A stretch of DNA of 64,000 nucleotides, taken from contig NZ_FZOA01000005.1 in assembly GCF_900187985.1 (NCBI RefSeq), forward strand, positions 62,001 through 126,000, read 5' to 3'. Under the pieces are notes generated by a model. The model was given only the letters and a program-made list of their open reading frames with translations, had not been told where the DNA came from and did no database searches. Each line of letters opens with the position of its first letter. The stretch's first letter is position 1. Both the position numbers and the translations under genes were made by a program. Of this stretch, positions 17,984 to 25,583 are shown piece by piece. Source of the stretch: Methylobacillus rhizosphaerae. GTDB lineage: Bacteria; Pseudomonadota; Gammaproteobacteria; Burkholderiales; Methylophilaceae.

Positions 17984-18901
17984 GTGGCCTTTTCCTCCAA
18001 CAAACATAGATCGCTCTTCCCTACCCTGGTCGGCATGATGGCCACTCTGCTATGGAGCGCCACCATCGGGCTGTTCCGCAGCATTGCAGAGATATTCGGC
18101 CCGGTGGGCGGCCCGGCCATGGTGTTTACACTGGGCAGCCTCTGTGCGGCTTGTCTGGTAGGTTGGCCCGGCTTGCGATCCCTGCCGCGCAGTTATCTGT
18201 GGGGAGGTGGCCTGTTGTTCGTGAGTTATGAAATTGCACTGGCATTGTCCATCGGGTTGGCGCACAACCGTTTGCAGGTGCTGGAGCTGGGAATGATCAA
18301 CTATCTCTGGCCGGGCCTGACCGTCATGTTTGCCGTGATTACCAGGCAACAGCGCAGCAGCTGGTCAATCTGGCCCGCAATGGCGCTCTGTTTCCTTGGC
18401 ATTGTCTGGGTGATGAAAGGAGATTCTCCGTGGTCAGCAGAACTGCTGTGGCACAATCTTCAGGATAATCCGCTGGCTTACGGATTGGCATTCTGTGCTG
18501 CTTTCCTCTGGGCTATTTACTCTGTATTCACCCGCCGTTATGGCCAGGGGCATAACCCAGTGCCACTATTTCTGCTGGCGACAGCCCTGCTCCTCTGGTG
18601 TCAGTATGGGTTCAGCAGTGCGCCAGCCTTGCCTTTGAACAATCTCAATGGCTTGTTGCAGGTGGGCGTGGCAGGCGTATTGATGGGAGCCGCTTATCCG
18701 TGCTGGAATCACGGTATCCAGCATGGCAACCTTACGGTGCTTGCCATCATGTCGTATTTCACCCCAGTGCTCTCAGTCCTGCTTGCCAGCCTGTGGTTGG
18801 AAATCACGCCCGGAACCAGCTTTATTCAGGGCGTGATCATGGTGACGGTGGGCTCCTTACTCAGTTGGTGGAGCATCCGCCAACAGTTGCCGAAGCGCTG
18901 A
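17984..18901 (+). CDS. YddG-like aromatic amino acid exporter (DMT/EamA superfamily)
   Basis: A 305-residue inner membrane protein with about ten transmembrane helices in two EamA repeats. The sequence around LWSATIGLFRSIAEIFGPVGGPA and the LELGMINYLWPGLTV segment is characteristic of YddG-type transporters, which export aromatic amino acids and some toxic analogues. The start is GTG at 17984; a stop codon lies four codons upstream in frame, so no longer form exists. It stands alone and faces the SDR gene convergently. Confidence 0.85.
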   Translation: MAFSSNKHRSLFPTLVGMMATLLWSATIGLFRSIAEIFGPVGGPAMVFTLGSLCAACLVGWPGLRSLPRSYLWGGGLLFVSYEIALALSIGLAHNRLQVLELGMINYLWPGLTVMFAVITRQQRSSWSIWPAMALCFLGIVWVMKGDSPWSAELLWHNLQDNPLAYGLAFCAAFLWAIYSVFTRRYGQGHNPVPLFLLATALLLWCQYGFSSAPALPLNNLNGLLQVGVAGVLMGAAYPCWNHGIQHGNLTVLAIMSYFTPVLSVLLASLWLEITPGTSFIQGVIMVTVGSLLSWWSIRQQLPKR

Positions 18902-18931
18902 AGCTGGCAGCCCGGCATCTCGCGCGTACAA

Positions 18932-18951
18932 CTGGCATCCTCAGATGCCAG
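18932..18951. terminator. Hairpin between convergent genes
   Basis: Perfect 8-bp stem CTGGCATC/GATGCCAG with loop CTCA between the convergent YddG-like and SDR genes. No T run follows on either strand, so termination is only suggested by position. Confidence 0.4.
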
Positions 18952-18959
18952 CCTATACA

Positions 18960-19616
18960 TCAACTGGCGGGATACATCACTTCCGCGCGCCAGTCTCCGG
19001 CAGTTTCCTGGTGCAGTTGCCAGAAGGCTTCACCAATATCCGTAGCCTCCTTTGAACCTGGAGTAACGAAAGTTGCCACGGTGACAGAGGCAACATGCAC
19101 ACCCTGCTCTTTCAGCGCCTCAAACATCCCCAGTGTCAGCGTGCGAACACCAGCCTTGCCGATACTCAGAGAAATATAGTCAGCACTGGGGAACAAGGCA
19201 AAACCGCCGCCAGTCAGCAGGATGGTGCCTGATCTTCTTTGCGTCATCTGTGGCGCAACAGCCTGCACCGCACCCAAAGCCCCGCCAATATTCACCGCCA
19301 AATCACCTACGAGCGTATCTTGTGGCTGCGCAGCCAGGGTGGCCTGGCGCAAATTGGCAGCGTTGTAATGCAGCACATCAATCGTGCCATATTGCTGTTC
19401 AACAGTTGCCACCAATGCCGCGACATTAGCTGGCTCGCTGGCATCTACGCTAAGTGCTTCCGCTGTGTAGCCCTTGGCTTTCAACTGCTCAACCAGCGCA
19501 TTGGTATTGTCAGCACGACGTGCACTGAGAATTACGCGAAATCCCTCGCGGGCAAAACGTTCAGCCGTTGCCAGGCCAATACCGGGGCCAGTGCCAATGC
19601 TCAGAAATGTTTTCAT
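18960..19616 (-). CDS. Short-chain dehydrogenase/reductase, atypical active site
   Basis: A 218-residue SDR-fold protein. The dinucleotide-binding motif is GTGPGIG near residues 8-14 and the NAA-type motif YNAAN follows near 84. The catalytic region reads SADYISLSIGKAG, in which Tyr and Lys are seven residues apart instead of the usual four, a pattern found in a divergent SDR group; a classical oxidoreductase activity is therefore not certain. It is short (about 30 residues under the usual 250). It is divergent from a LysR gene that probably controls it. Substrate unknown. Confidence 0.85.
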   Translation of the reverse strand: MKTFLSIGTGPGIGLATAERFAREGFRVILSARRADNTNALVEQLKAKGYTAEALSVDASEPANVAALVATVEQQYGTIDVLHYNAANLRQATLAAQPQDTLVGDLAVNIGGALGAVQAVAPQMTQRRSGTILLTGGGFALFPSADYISLSIGKAGVRTLTLGMFEALKEQGVHVASVTVATFVTPGSKEATDIGEAFWQLHQETAGDWRAEVMYPAS

Positions 19617-19735
19617 GACTTCTCCTCTAGTGAAATAAAGACATATGGCCTCAAAACGCCATGTGTAATGCTGGAGAGTATTCTGAACACTTCATATCAT
19701 CAGATAAACAGCATAATATGAAAAATATTAATTAC

Positions 19736-19747
19736 TGATAGTTATCA
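19736..19747. promoter_or_regulatory. Short dyad in the SDR/LysR divergent promoter region
   Basis: TGATA-GT-TATCA just upstream of the LysR start, within the 146-bp divergent intergenic region. It is a possible LysR contact site, but short dyads are common in AT-rich DNA. Confidence 0.3.
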
Positions 19748-19762
19748 ATAGGGGCGAATCTC

Positions 19763-20671
19763 ATGGATCGTTTTGACAGCATGCAAGTGTTTATTGCGGT
19801 CGTGGAAGCAGGCAGTTTCACGGCAGCAGCGGATAAATTCCGCATCTCCCAGGCCATGGTCAGCAAACACGTCAATGCCCTGGAGCAAAGGCTGGGAGCC
19901 ACCTTGCTGACCAGGACCACCCGTAGCCTGCACTTGACCGAAATCGGCCGTAATTATTACGAAAACTGCAAACAGATCCTGCGGCAAGTGGAAGCGGCTG
20001 AAGCTGGTGCGGAAATCCTGCGCGGACATCCCAAAGGCCTGCTCCGGATCAGCGCCTCCAGCTGGTTTGGCGCATGTATCCTGGCGCCCATCGTGGCCGA
20101 TTATCTGCTGCAATACCCGGAAGTTAACATAGACCTGGCACTGGCCGACCGCTTTGTCGACATCATTGATGAAGGCTTTGACGTGGCAATCAGGATAGGC
20201 GAACTGGAAGATTCTTCCTATATCGCCAGAAAACTCTCCATGTCTGAATGGGTCATCTGCGCCTCCCCTGCCTACCTTGCACAGGCTGGTATTCCGCAAA
20301 CGCCGCGAGACCTGCAGCAACATCAATGCCTGGGTTTCACTAACTGGCGCAACCACAGCGGATGGCGGCTCATGCAAAAACAACTGATGGGCAGGTCACC
20401 TTTTCCTTCACGCTTCGATTCAAACAACATCCAGGCACTGCAGGCTGCCGCACTCAAAGGCATAGGCATCATCATGATGCCCAGAGCATTGCTGGAAGAA
20501 GATATTGCAGCAGGGAAGCTGACAGAAATCCTGCAAGCCCACATTCCACCGCCACGCCCGGTGCATGCGCTCTATCCCCGGGAAAAACAAGTGCCGCTGA
20601 AACTGAGCACATTTCTTGACTTTCTCAGCCTGGCATTGCGCCAAACCAGCGGGGAAACCTCCAGGTCATAG
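19763..20671 (+). CDS. LysR family transcriptional regulator
   Basis: A 302-residue LysR protein with N-terminal helix-turn-helix (MDRFDSMQVFIAVVEAGSFT...) and a C-terminal effector-binding domain. AGGGGCG precedes the ATG. It is of the same DmlR/CrgA-like group as the regulator near 9.1 kb, but the two are clearly different genes. The divergent SDR gene is the likely target, a common arrangement for this group. Confidence 0.92.
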   Translation: MDRFDSMQVFIAVVEAGSFTAAADKFRISQAMVSKHVNALEQRLGATLLTRTTRSLHLTEIGRNYYENCKQILRQVEAAEAGAEILRGHPKGLLRISASSWFGACILAPIVADYLLQYPEVNIDLALADRFVDIIDEGFDVAIRIGELEDSSYIARKLSMSEWVICASPAYLAQAGIPQTPRDLQQHQCLGFTNWRNHSGWRLMQKQLMGRSPFPSRFDSNNIQALQAAALKGIGIIMMPRALLEEDIAAGKLTEILQAHIPPPRPVHALYPREKQVPLKLSTFLDFLSLALRQTSGETSRS

Positions 20672-20779
20672 GCTAACCACCCCGCTTTCAAGTGGAAATC
20701 GAGAGTGCAGACTTTCTGCGTTCCAATTTCTTGGGAAATGGGACAGATGACGGCAAGTCCAAGAGGACTGACAGCTGCC

Positions 20780-21229
20780 TTATAGTCGAATATTCAATCC
20801 GGGCCGGTTGATCCTGACCCAGTTGAGCATGTGTTTGTATAGATTTTCTGCTTGTTTAATACATTCGATAACCACTTCATCACTCACCGGATCACCCTCG
20901 TAATCGCTCACATTTCTTTGCTTACGCAAAGCGTTCAACACGATGATCGCGGATTTATCGATGCCGACAGTCATTGATAATGCTTGAATCGCTGTCTGGT
21001 GATGACCCGGTTGACTTGTGGATGTGCGATAACCATTCAACCACAATCCCAGCATCGCACATTGCATAATGGCTTTATAGGCTGCATCAAATCTGGTTTC
21101 ACCACTCACAACATCAACCTGGGAATCTTCAATGTTGCGTTTGATCGCGTCCAGCAAACGAAGCAAGGCCTCGTTGGACGGGTCATGTAACTGGAGCTGC
21201 TTAATTTTCAGTAAATTTTCTAAGCTCAT
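20780..21229 (-). CDS. HEPN-type protein, partner of nucleotidyltransferase (toxin-antitoxin-like)
   Basis: A 149-residue helical protein overlapping the upstream nucleotidyltransferase gene by 29 bp. Its C-terminal part has RKQRNVSDYEG, which sits where HEPN ribonucleases carry R-x(4-6)-H; here an Asp stands where the His is expected. Together with the adjacent minimal nucleotidyltransferase this suggests a HEPN/MNT module, in which the MNT protein AMPylates and silences the HEPN RNase. The altered motif could mean a different HEPN branch or loss of RNase activity. Family assignment is by pattern and neighbourhood. Confidence 0.65.
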   Translation of the reverse strand: MSLENLLKIKQLQLHDPSNEALLRLLDAIKRNIEDSQVDVVSGETRFDAAYKAIMQCAMLGLWLNGYRTSTSQPGHHQTAIQALSMTVGIDKSAIIVLNALRKQRNVSDYEGDPVSDEVVIECIKQAENLYKHMLNWVRINRPGLNIRL

Positions 21230-21791
21230 GTTCAGAGCCGATTATAAACAACTTCGGTTTTTGCAGGATTTCTTTTATAAAAGAGTCGTTTTGTTCAATG
21301 CGGCTTTGAAACCCTTCAATCGAATATACCACTGGGTTAATTTCGCGCTTCAGGCCTGCCTGGCTGTCATGCAATAGACCAACCACATCACCAAAACCGA
21401 TATCACCAATAATCATGACATCGATATCGCTATGGGCATGTTGCTCACCTCGCGCAACAGAACCAAATACAAACGCAAACGCAATGCGATTGCTGGCACT
21501 CGACAAAGCGTCCGCAACGACATCCACCAATCCCGATGTCTTGCGCAATATGCTCGCAAGCTCCTCAAAAATGGGACATTGCAGATTCGCGCTATAGCGT
21601 TGCTGATTACCCACTTTCTCATTTTGCAAAATACCTGCTCCAGATAATTTGCTGAGTTCTTTATGCAAGGTGCCGGCACTGGTGTTGGTTAATCGCGCCA
21701 ACTCTCGCACATGATAGCTTTGCCCTGGATGCAATAAGAGTAACCCCAGAACACGCTTTCTATATTCACCAAACAATACATCAGACAACAT
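21201..21791 (-). CDS. Minimal nucleotidyltransferase with N-terminal winged helix (MNT antitoxin-like)
   Basis: A 196-residue protein (ATG at 21791; a longer reading to 21851 adds a hydrophobic stretch without support). Residues about 5-75 look like a winged helix-turn-helix (YHVRELARLTNTSAGTLHKELSKL). The C-terminal part has the nucleotidyltransferase motif GSVARGEQHAHSDIDVMIIG, with both Asp residues intact. It overlaps the HEPN gene downstream, as in HepT/MntA-type systems. The fused DNA-binding domain suggests that it also represses its own operon; palindromes at 21976-22033 are candidates for its sites. Confidence 0.8.
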   Translation of the reverse strand: MLSDVLFGEYRKRVLGLLLLHPGQSYHVRELARLTNTSAGTLHKELSKLSGAGILQNEKVGNQQRYSANLQCPIFEELASILRKTSGLVDVVADALSSASNRIAFAFVFGSVARGEQHAHSDIDVMIIGDIGFGDVVGLLHDSQAGLKREINPVVYSIEGFQSRIEQNDSFIKEILQKPKLFIIGSEHELRKFTEN

Positions 21792-21975
21792 AATGTTTTC
21801 TTTAATGCTACAAATGAAGCAAATAATGCTACATATATAACAGCAAAGCAACCATTTTTAAATGAGCAACAGCGCAATACACCACATCAAGCTCTCAATT
21901 CTAGTTGCGCCGACAACGTATTAAGCATTGCATTCCCTACTCTGCCAAACACGCATTTTTCAGCAACCAATAAAT

Positions 21976-22033
21976 TGGCTATATATAGCCATGTGGTTGT
22001 ATACAGCCAATCGAATTGGCTATATATAGCCAA
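21976..22033. repeat. Three spaced palindromic sites, TGGCTATATATAGCCA type
   Basis: Two perfect copies of the palindrome TGGCTATATATAGCCA lie at 21976-21991 and 22017-22032 (the second extends to 18 bp as TTGGCTATATATAGCCAA). Between them TGGTTGTATACAGCCAA at 21994-22010 matches 14 of 17 positions. Spacing is 18 and 23 bp. The cluster lies between the divergent MNT/HEPN operon and the fecI-like gene, so it could control either. Confidence 0.7.
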
Positions 22034-22156
22034 CTCAAAAATCTCAACCAATGTAAACCAATAATTTTATTATAAAAATCAATAAGTTAATTTTTTAGTT
22101 AAAGTTGGCCCAAATTTTGCATTGTAACCAATGAATCCTTTGCGCATTGGATCAAT

Positions 22157-22669
22157 ATGAGACTGAATACAATCTGGCATGGTATCGACCTTAACTGGGC
22201 CTATTTTGACCTGTTACCAATGATTCACCGCCAAACAGGCTACCATCGGGCTGCCTGTGATGTACTGCATGACGCATTAATCCGGTTTGCCGTCTCAACC
22301 AACTCCCACCGGATGGAACAACCGCATGCCTATCTCCGTACAATTGTTCACAATTTGCTGGTAGATGGCTATAAGGAGCAATCCAGGTTCCTGCCATTGG
22401 TCGATGAGGACCAGGTATTGGAGGATGACGAAACCCGCGTCGCGCCTTCCGCCGAACACCTGCTCGACGTCCAGCAACGCCTGGACGTCCTGCTCAACAT
22501 CCTGGATCACCTGCCGGAACGCTGTAAGCAAGTGTTCATGATGTTCCGGGTAGATGGGTTCTCCCAACAGGAAATTGCGAAAAAGCTCGGCATATCCATC
22601 AACATGGTACAAAAACATATCATGCGGGCTATGCTAGACTTGCTGGAAGCTAAAGACCTGATGGATTAA
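22157..22669 (+). CDS. FecI-like ECF sigma factor
   Basis: A 170-residue ECF sigma factor of the iron-starvation (FecI/HasI) group. Region 2 (YHRAACDVLHDALIRF ... HAYLRTIVHNLLVDGYK) and region 4 (LPERCKQVFMMFRVDGFSQQEIAKKLGISINMVQKHIMRA) are both complete. The fecR-like gene follows 34 bp downstream. In this family the sigma factor is released when a loaded TonB receptor with an STN domain signals through FecR. The only STN receptor in the window is at 27.6 kb, beyond two toxin-antitoxin modules. Confidence 0.92.
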   Translation: MRLNTIWHGIDLNWAYFDLLPMIHRQTGYHRAACDVLHDALIRFAVSTNSHRMEQPHAYLRTIVHNLLVDGYKEQSRFLPLVDEDQVLEDDETRVAPSAEHLLDVQQRLDVLLNILDHLPERCKQVFMMFRVDGFSQQEIAKKLGISINMVQKHIMRAMLDLLEAKDLMD

Positions 22670-22703
22670 CCTTCTGCCCTGCAGAAGGCATGGAACCAAG
22701 CAA

Positions 22704-23726
22704 ATGAGCCAGAACGATGCCCGCCGCACAGCACGACAGACTGCCATCAAATGGTTTGTCACCCTGCAAGGAGCCGATATCGAGCATCCGCAGCGCAGCC
22801 AGTTTGAGCAATGGCTCCTCATGCACCCCTTGCATCAGCAGGCATATCAGGAAGTATGTTCCCTCTGGGAATCACTGGACTCCTCCGACCAGCTGGCGCA
22901 CCTTGAAAGCGCCATGCAGCAAAAAATCTCTATTGAAGAAACAAGCCGCCGCAAAAAAGTCCGCAACGTCATCACCCACACACTCAGCACCATCTTTATC
23001 GCCGCCATTGGCCTGGGTGGCTATATCGGCTATGACACATGGAAGAACCAACCCTCCATGCACCTGCTTGCCAGCACAGACATCGGTGATATGCGCACCC
23101 AGATACTTGAAGATGGCACCAGGCTGGTAGTCAATGCCAATAGCGACGTCGAAGTTACCTACACACGCGGCAAGCGCCTCGTGCTGCTCAAGCGCGGTGA
23201 AGTCAGCTTTGACGTGACAAAAAATCCTGATCGCCCCTTCGTCGTGGATAGTGGTCTGGCCCGTATCACCGTGCTGGGCACACGCTTTGCCGTCAACAAA
23301 TTCAACAGCAAAGTCAGGGTCAGCGTCGATCACGGCACCGTGCGCGTAGAACCCATGCAATACGATGCCAGCGACAATGCTTCCAGAAGCCGCTACGCAG
23401 AACATGTCTTGACCTTGCGGGATAACGAAGTCGCTGAAGTCAGCCTCCATGGCACCTCCCAACGTGTTGCGCGCCCTGCCGCCGATGCCTTTGGCTTTGA
23501 AAAAGGCATCATCACCTTCGATCAGGCCGACCTGGAAGAAATTACCGAAACCCTGTCACGCTATCGCCAGCCGCCCATCACCGCCAGGCAAGCGCCAGAT
23601 AAAAACATCAAGGTCACAGCTGTAGTGCAGACCCAGCACGTAGAACGCTTCCTGCGCCAGCTACCTGTTATCAGCCCGTTGAGCGTGCAATACGCTGACG
23701 ACCAAACCATCCTGATAGCGCCATAA
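22704..23726 (+). CDS. FecR-like anti-sigma factor/signal transducer
   Basis: A 340-residue inner membrane protein. The N-terminal cytoplasmic domain (about residues 1-90) contains the DUF4880-type helix WFVTLQGADIEHPQRSQFEQWL, a transmembrane segment lies near 92-115, and the periplasmic FecR domain follows (DIGDMRTQILEDGTRLVVNANS through LGTRFAVN), ending with a C-terminal STN-like part. It would hold the FecI-like sigma factor and receive the signal from the STN domain of a TonB receptor. It is co-oriented with the sigma gene and the distant receptor. Confidence 0.92.
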   Translation: MSQNDARRTARQTAIKWFVTLQGADIEHPQRSQFEQWLLMHPLHQQAYQEVCSLWESLDSSDQLAHLESAMQQKISIEETSRRKKVRNVITHTLSTIFIAAIGLGGYIGYDTWKNQPSMHLLASTDIGDMRTQILEDGTRLVVNANSDVEVTYTRGKRLVLLKRGEVSFDVTKNPDRPFVVDSGLARITVLGTRFAVNKFNSKVRVSVDHGTVRVEPMQYDASDNASRSRYAEHVLTLRDNEVAEVSLHGTSQRVARPAADAFGFEKGIITFDQADLEEITETLSRYRQPPITARQAPDKNIKVTAVVQTQHVERFLRQLPVISPLSVQYADDQTILIAP

Positions 23727-23862
23727 CAACTGGATGCCTCGGGCGCGACAACGCCCCGATCACCCTGTATTAGATGAGAAAGAGATAAGTTAATGTATCT
23801 TAGGTTATTCCAGGAGCCGGAGAAGGATCGGCATAACAGAAATCTCAAGTTGGATTAGCGGT

Positions 23863-24567
23863 TTATCTCGGTACAACCGCGCTGGCAGGACGGGTGATCT
23901 CTTTGATCAAGGCAGGCAAATCCTTGTTACCCTCAAAGATATCCAGGCTGAAAATAATGTCTCGCTGAGTGCCTGGGTCTTGTACTTTGGCTAAAGCCAA
24001 TTGATTGACGCTTAAATCGCGTGCGATATACACCTGATCGCGGCCTGCTGGAGTTTTTGCAAAGCGCTCCCAATCCAGGGCAAAACCTGATTCTCTGGCA
24101 AGCTGTTGAGTAAATACACGCAATGTACGGCTGTTACCGTCTGCAAATGGGTGTAAATAGTCCAGATTGGTGTAAAGGTCACCAATTTCATCAGCGAACT
24201 CATCGACTGACAGTGTTGATAACCTGGTTGGATCAGCCGCTTTTAACACCTGCTCAATCTGCTTTTGTGACGCCTGATCCATAGCGGAATAAGCAACAGT
24301 AAGAGAGTGCCTCACGGTTTCTAGATAGCGGGTTTTCAGCCAGTCCCGGCCATCTTCGACAGGTGGCCGATATTGGCCTGGCTTCACATCGGCATAACCC
24401 AGCTTGGGCAGATCCTGAAAAATACGCCGGTTTATTTCTCTCAAATGTGCTGCATCGAATAATCCTTGTACAGGAGCATGATGCAGCTCCAAAATGCGCA
24501 CATAGGCAAACCGGGCCTCGTTTTCCTGGCGTTTAGCCAGTAATGGATTATTGTCCGGCTTGCTCAT
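23863..24567 (-). CDS. Fic domain protein (AMPylation toxin)
   Basis: A 234-residue Fic protein. The active-site loop HPFADGNSRTLRVF (about residues 138-151) fits HPFx(D/E)GN-x-R-xx-R, so the catalytic His and both arginines are present. N-terminal residues show GQYRP, as in flap regions of Fic toxins. Proteins of this type transfer AMP from ATP to targets such as gyrase. The start overlaps the upstream antitoxin gene by 20 bp, the usual arrangement of VbhA/VbhT-like pairs. No type IV secretion signal domain is present, so it is a cell-internal toxin rather than an effector. Confidence 0.88.
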   Translation of the reverse strand: MSKPDNNPLLAKRQENEARFAYVRILELHHAPVQGLFDAAHLREINRRIFQDLPKLGYADVKPGQYRPPVEDGRDWLKTRYLETVRHSLTVAYSAMDQASQKQIEQVLKAADPTRLSTLSVDEFADEIGDLYTNLDYLHPFADGNSRTLRVFTQQLARESGFALDWERFAKTPAGRDQVYIARDLSVNQLALAKVQDPGTQRDIIFSLDIFEGNKDLPALIKEITRPASAVVPR

Positions 24568-24889
24568 ACAGACGTGCTATTAACTCGGAAAACTCAATAT
24601 CGCCTTTGATGAATCGCTCCGACTCAGCTAGCGTATCCGCAGGGACATCAAACCCTTCCAGCTGAACCGAAGCTATTGCGGCTTCAGACGCTTGACGGCG
24701 CTGACTGATGACTTGTGGTGCGGCTTGAGCTTGTTGAGATGAAGCAGTAGCCGTTGTAAGCTCAACATAGGAACGCATAAAATCGCGTAATACCTGCGAA
24801 GCAGGTCGATCATTCCGCTTTGTCGCCGCTACAAAACTTGAGCGTAAATCCGTATCAACCCGGATGGTCATAGTGGCTTCTTTAGACAT
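24548..24889 (-). CDS. Fic antitoxin with DNA-binding-like N-terminus and VbhA-type inhibitory helix
   Basis: A 113-residue protein; ATG 24889 is chosen because TTAGGAGT stands before it. Residues 1-45 (MTIRVDTDLRSSFVAATKRN...) resemble ribbon-helix-helix or RelB/DinJ-like DNA-binding segments. The C-terminal half holds SVQLEG, matching the (S/T)xxxE(G/N) inhibitory motif of class I Fic antitoxins, whose Glu blocks ATP binding in the toxin. It precedes and overlaps fic. The dyad at 24937-24963 would be its operator. Confidence 0.8.
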   Translation of the reverse strand: MSKEATMTIRVDTDLRSSFVAATKRNDRPASQVLRDFMRSYVELTTATASSQQAQAAPQVISQRRQASEAAIASVQLEGFDVPADTLAESERFIKGDIEFSELIARLYEQAGQ

Positions 24890-24936
24890 AAGCACTCCTA
24901 ACAAAAACATCGCTACCAACATTACACTTCACGTTT

Positions 24937-24963
24937 TGATGTAACGACAATGTCATTACATCA
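24937..24963. promoter_or_regulatory. Dyad operator upstream of the Fic antitoxin gene
   Basis: Outer arms TGATGTAA and TTACATCA (24937-24944, 24956-24963) plus inner GAC/GTC around a central AAT, with one mismatched pair, make a 27-bp dyad 48 bp upstream of the antitoxin start. This is the expected place for an autoregulatory site of a ribbon-helix-helix antitoxin. Confidence 0.6.
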
Positions 24964-25289
24964 TATTTTGTATTGTAGCGCTTATATGGATCACAAGATT
25001 AGATTGCCGCAAGGCTTACCAGGAAAATGGCGGATTAAGCCATTCAACACGCGAGATATTTCAAGGTGCTGGGCTGTCTCCATCACGGATAGACCCAGTT
25101 CGCCCATCACGGATTCGTACAGCAACTCGCCCGGGGAAGAGGATGTTTCATATGGTCCAGAACTTCAGGAAATCAAATGAAAGCTGCCGTTGATGACGAA
25201 TGGAAAGCAAGTAAACCGTGCCGCCAATCTACGGTCTTTTCCTGTGCTTACTCGTTCCAGCAAGTCAGCAAAGAGCAAAACACCGCTCG
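24964..25289. other. Gene-free stretch between Fic and Hip modules
   Basis: About 325 bp separate the Fic operator from the end of the HTH gene. A 76-codon plus-strand frame crosses it but has no ribosome site and no recognised similarity. It may be debris from module insertion. No repeat or RNA gene was seen. Confidence 0.4.
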
Positions 25290-25583
25290 CTAACCCTCTC
25301 CCCGCTTGCGTTTTGTCACAAAGCCTGCTTCCAGTCCAAACACCTCGCCAATTTTATTCAGGGTTTCGACCTGGGGGTTGCCTGTGCCAGATTCTATTTG
25401 CCGTAATGAGCCCAATGAAATACCGCGATGCTTGGCAAATTCCGGTTGAGTGAGTTTACTCAGCTTGCGGATTTGCCGCACACCCTCTGCGAAAGACATC
25501 TCACCGCGTTGCACCGCCTCAAAAAACTGGTCACGCGCCTGGCGTTCAACGGCATGGTCTATCTTCTTGATCCGTTTATCCAC
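25290..25583 (-). CDS. XRE-type helix-turn-helix protein, probable HipB-like antitoxin
   Basis: A 97-residue protein; GTG 25583 is chosen because AGGGG lies at a fitting distance and the reading then overlaps hipA by 8 bp. The N-terminal 45 residues are charged and helical; a Cro/C1-type HTH follows (LSKLTQPEFAKHRGISLGSLRQIESGTGNP). It lies downstream of hipA, the reverse of the E. coli hipB-hipA order. It would neutralise HipA and repress the operon; a plain regulator without antitoxin activity is also possible. Confidence 0.8.
   Translation of the reverse strand: MDKRIKKIDHAVERQARDQFFEAVQRGEMSFAEGVRQIRKLSKLTQPEFAKHRGISLGSLRQIESGTGNPQVETLNKIGEVFGLEAGFVTKRKRGEG

Noticed and set aside
23735-23765. 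Terminator after fecR
   Set aside because: The GC-rich stem has a bulge and no T run follows; position alone is not enough.
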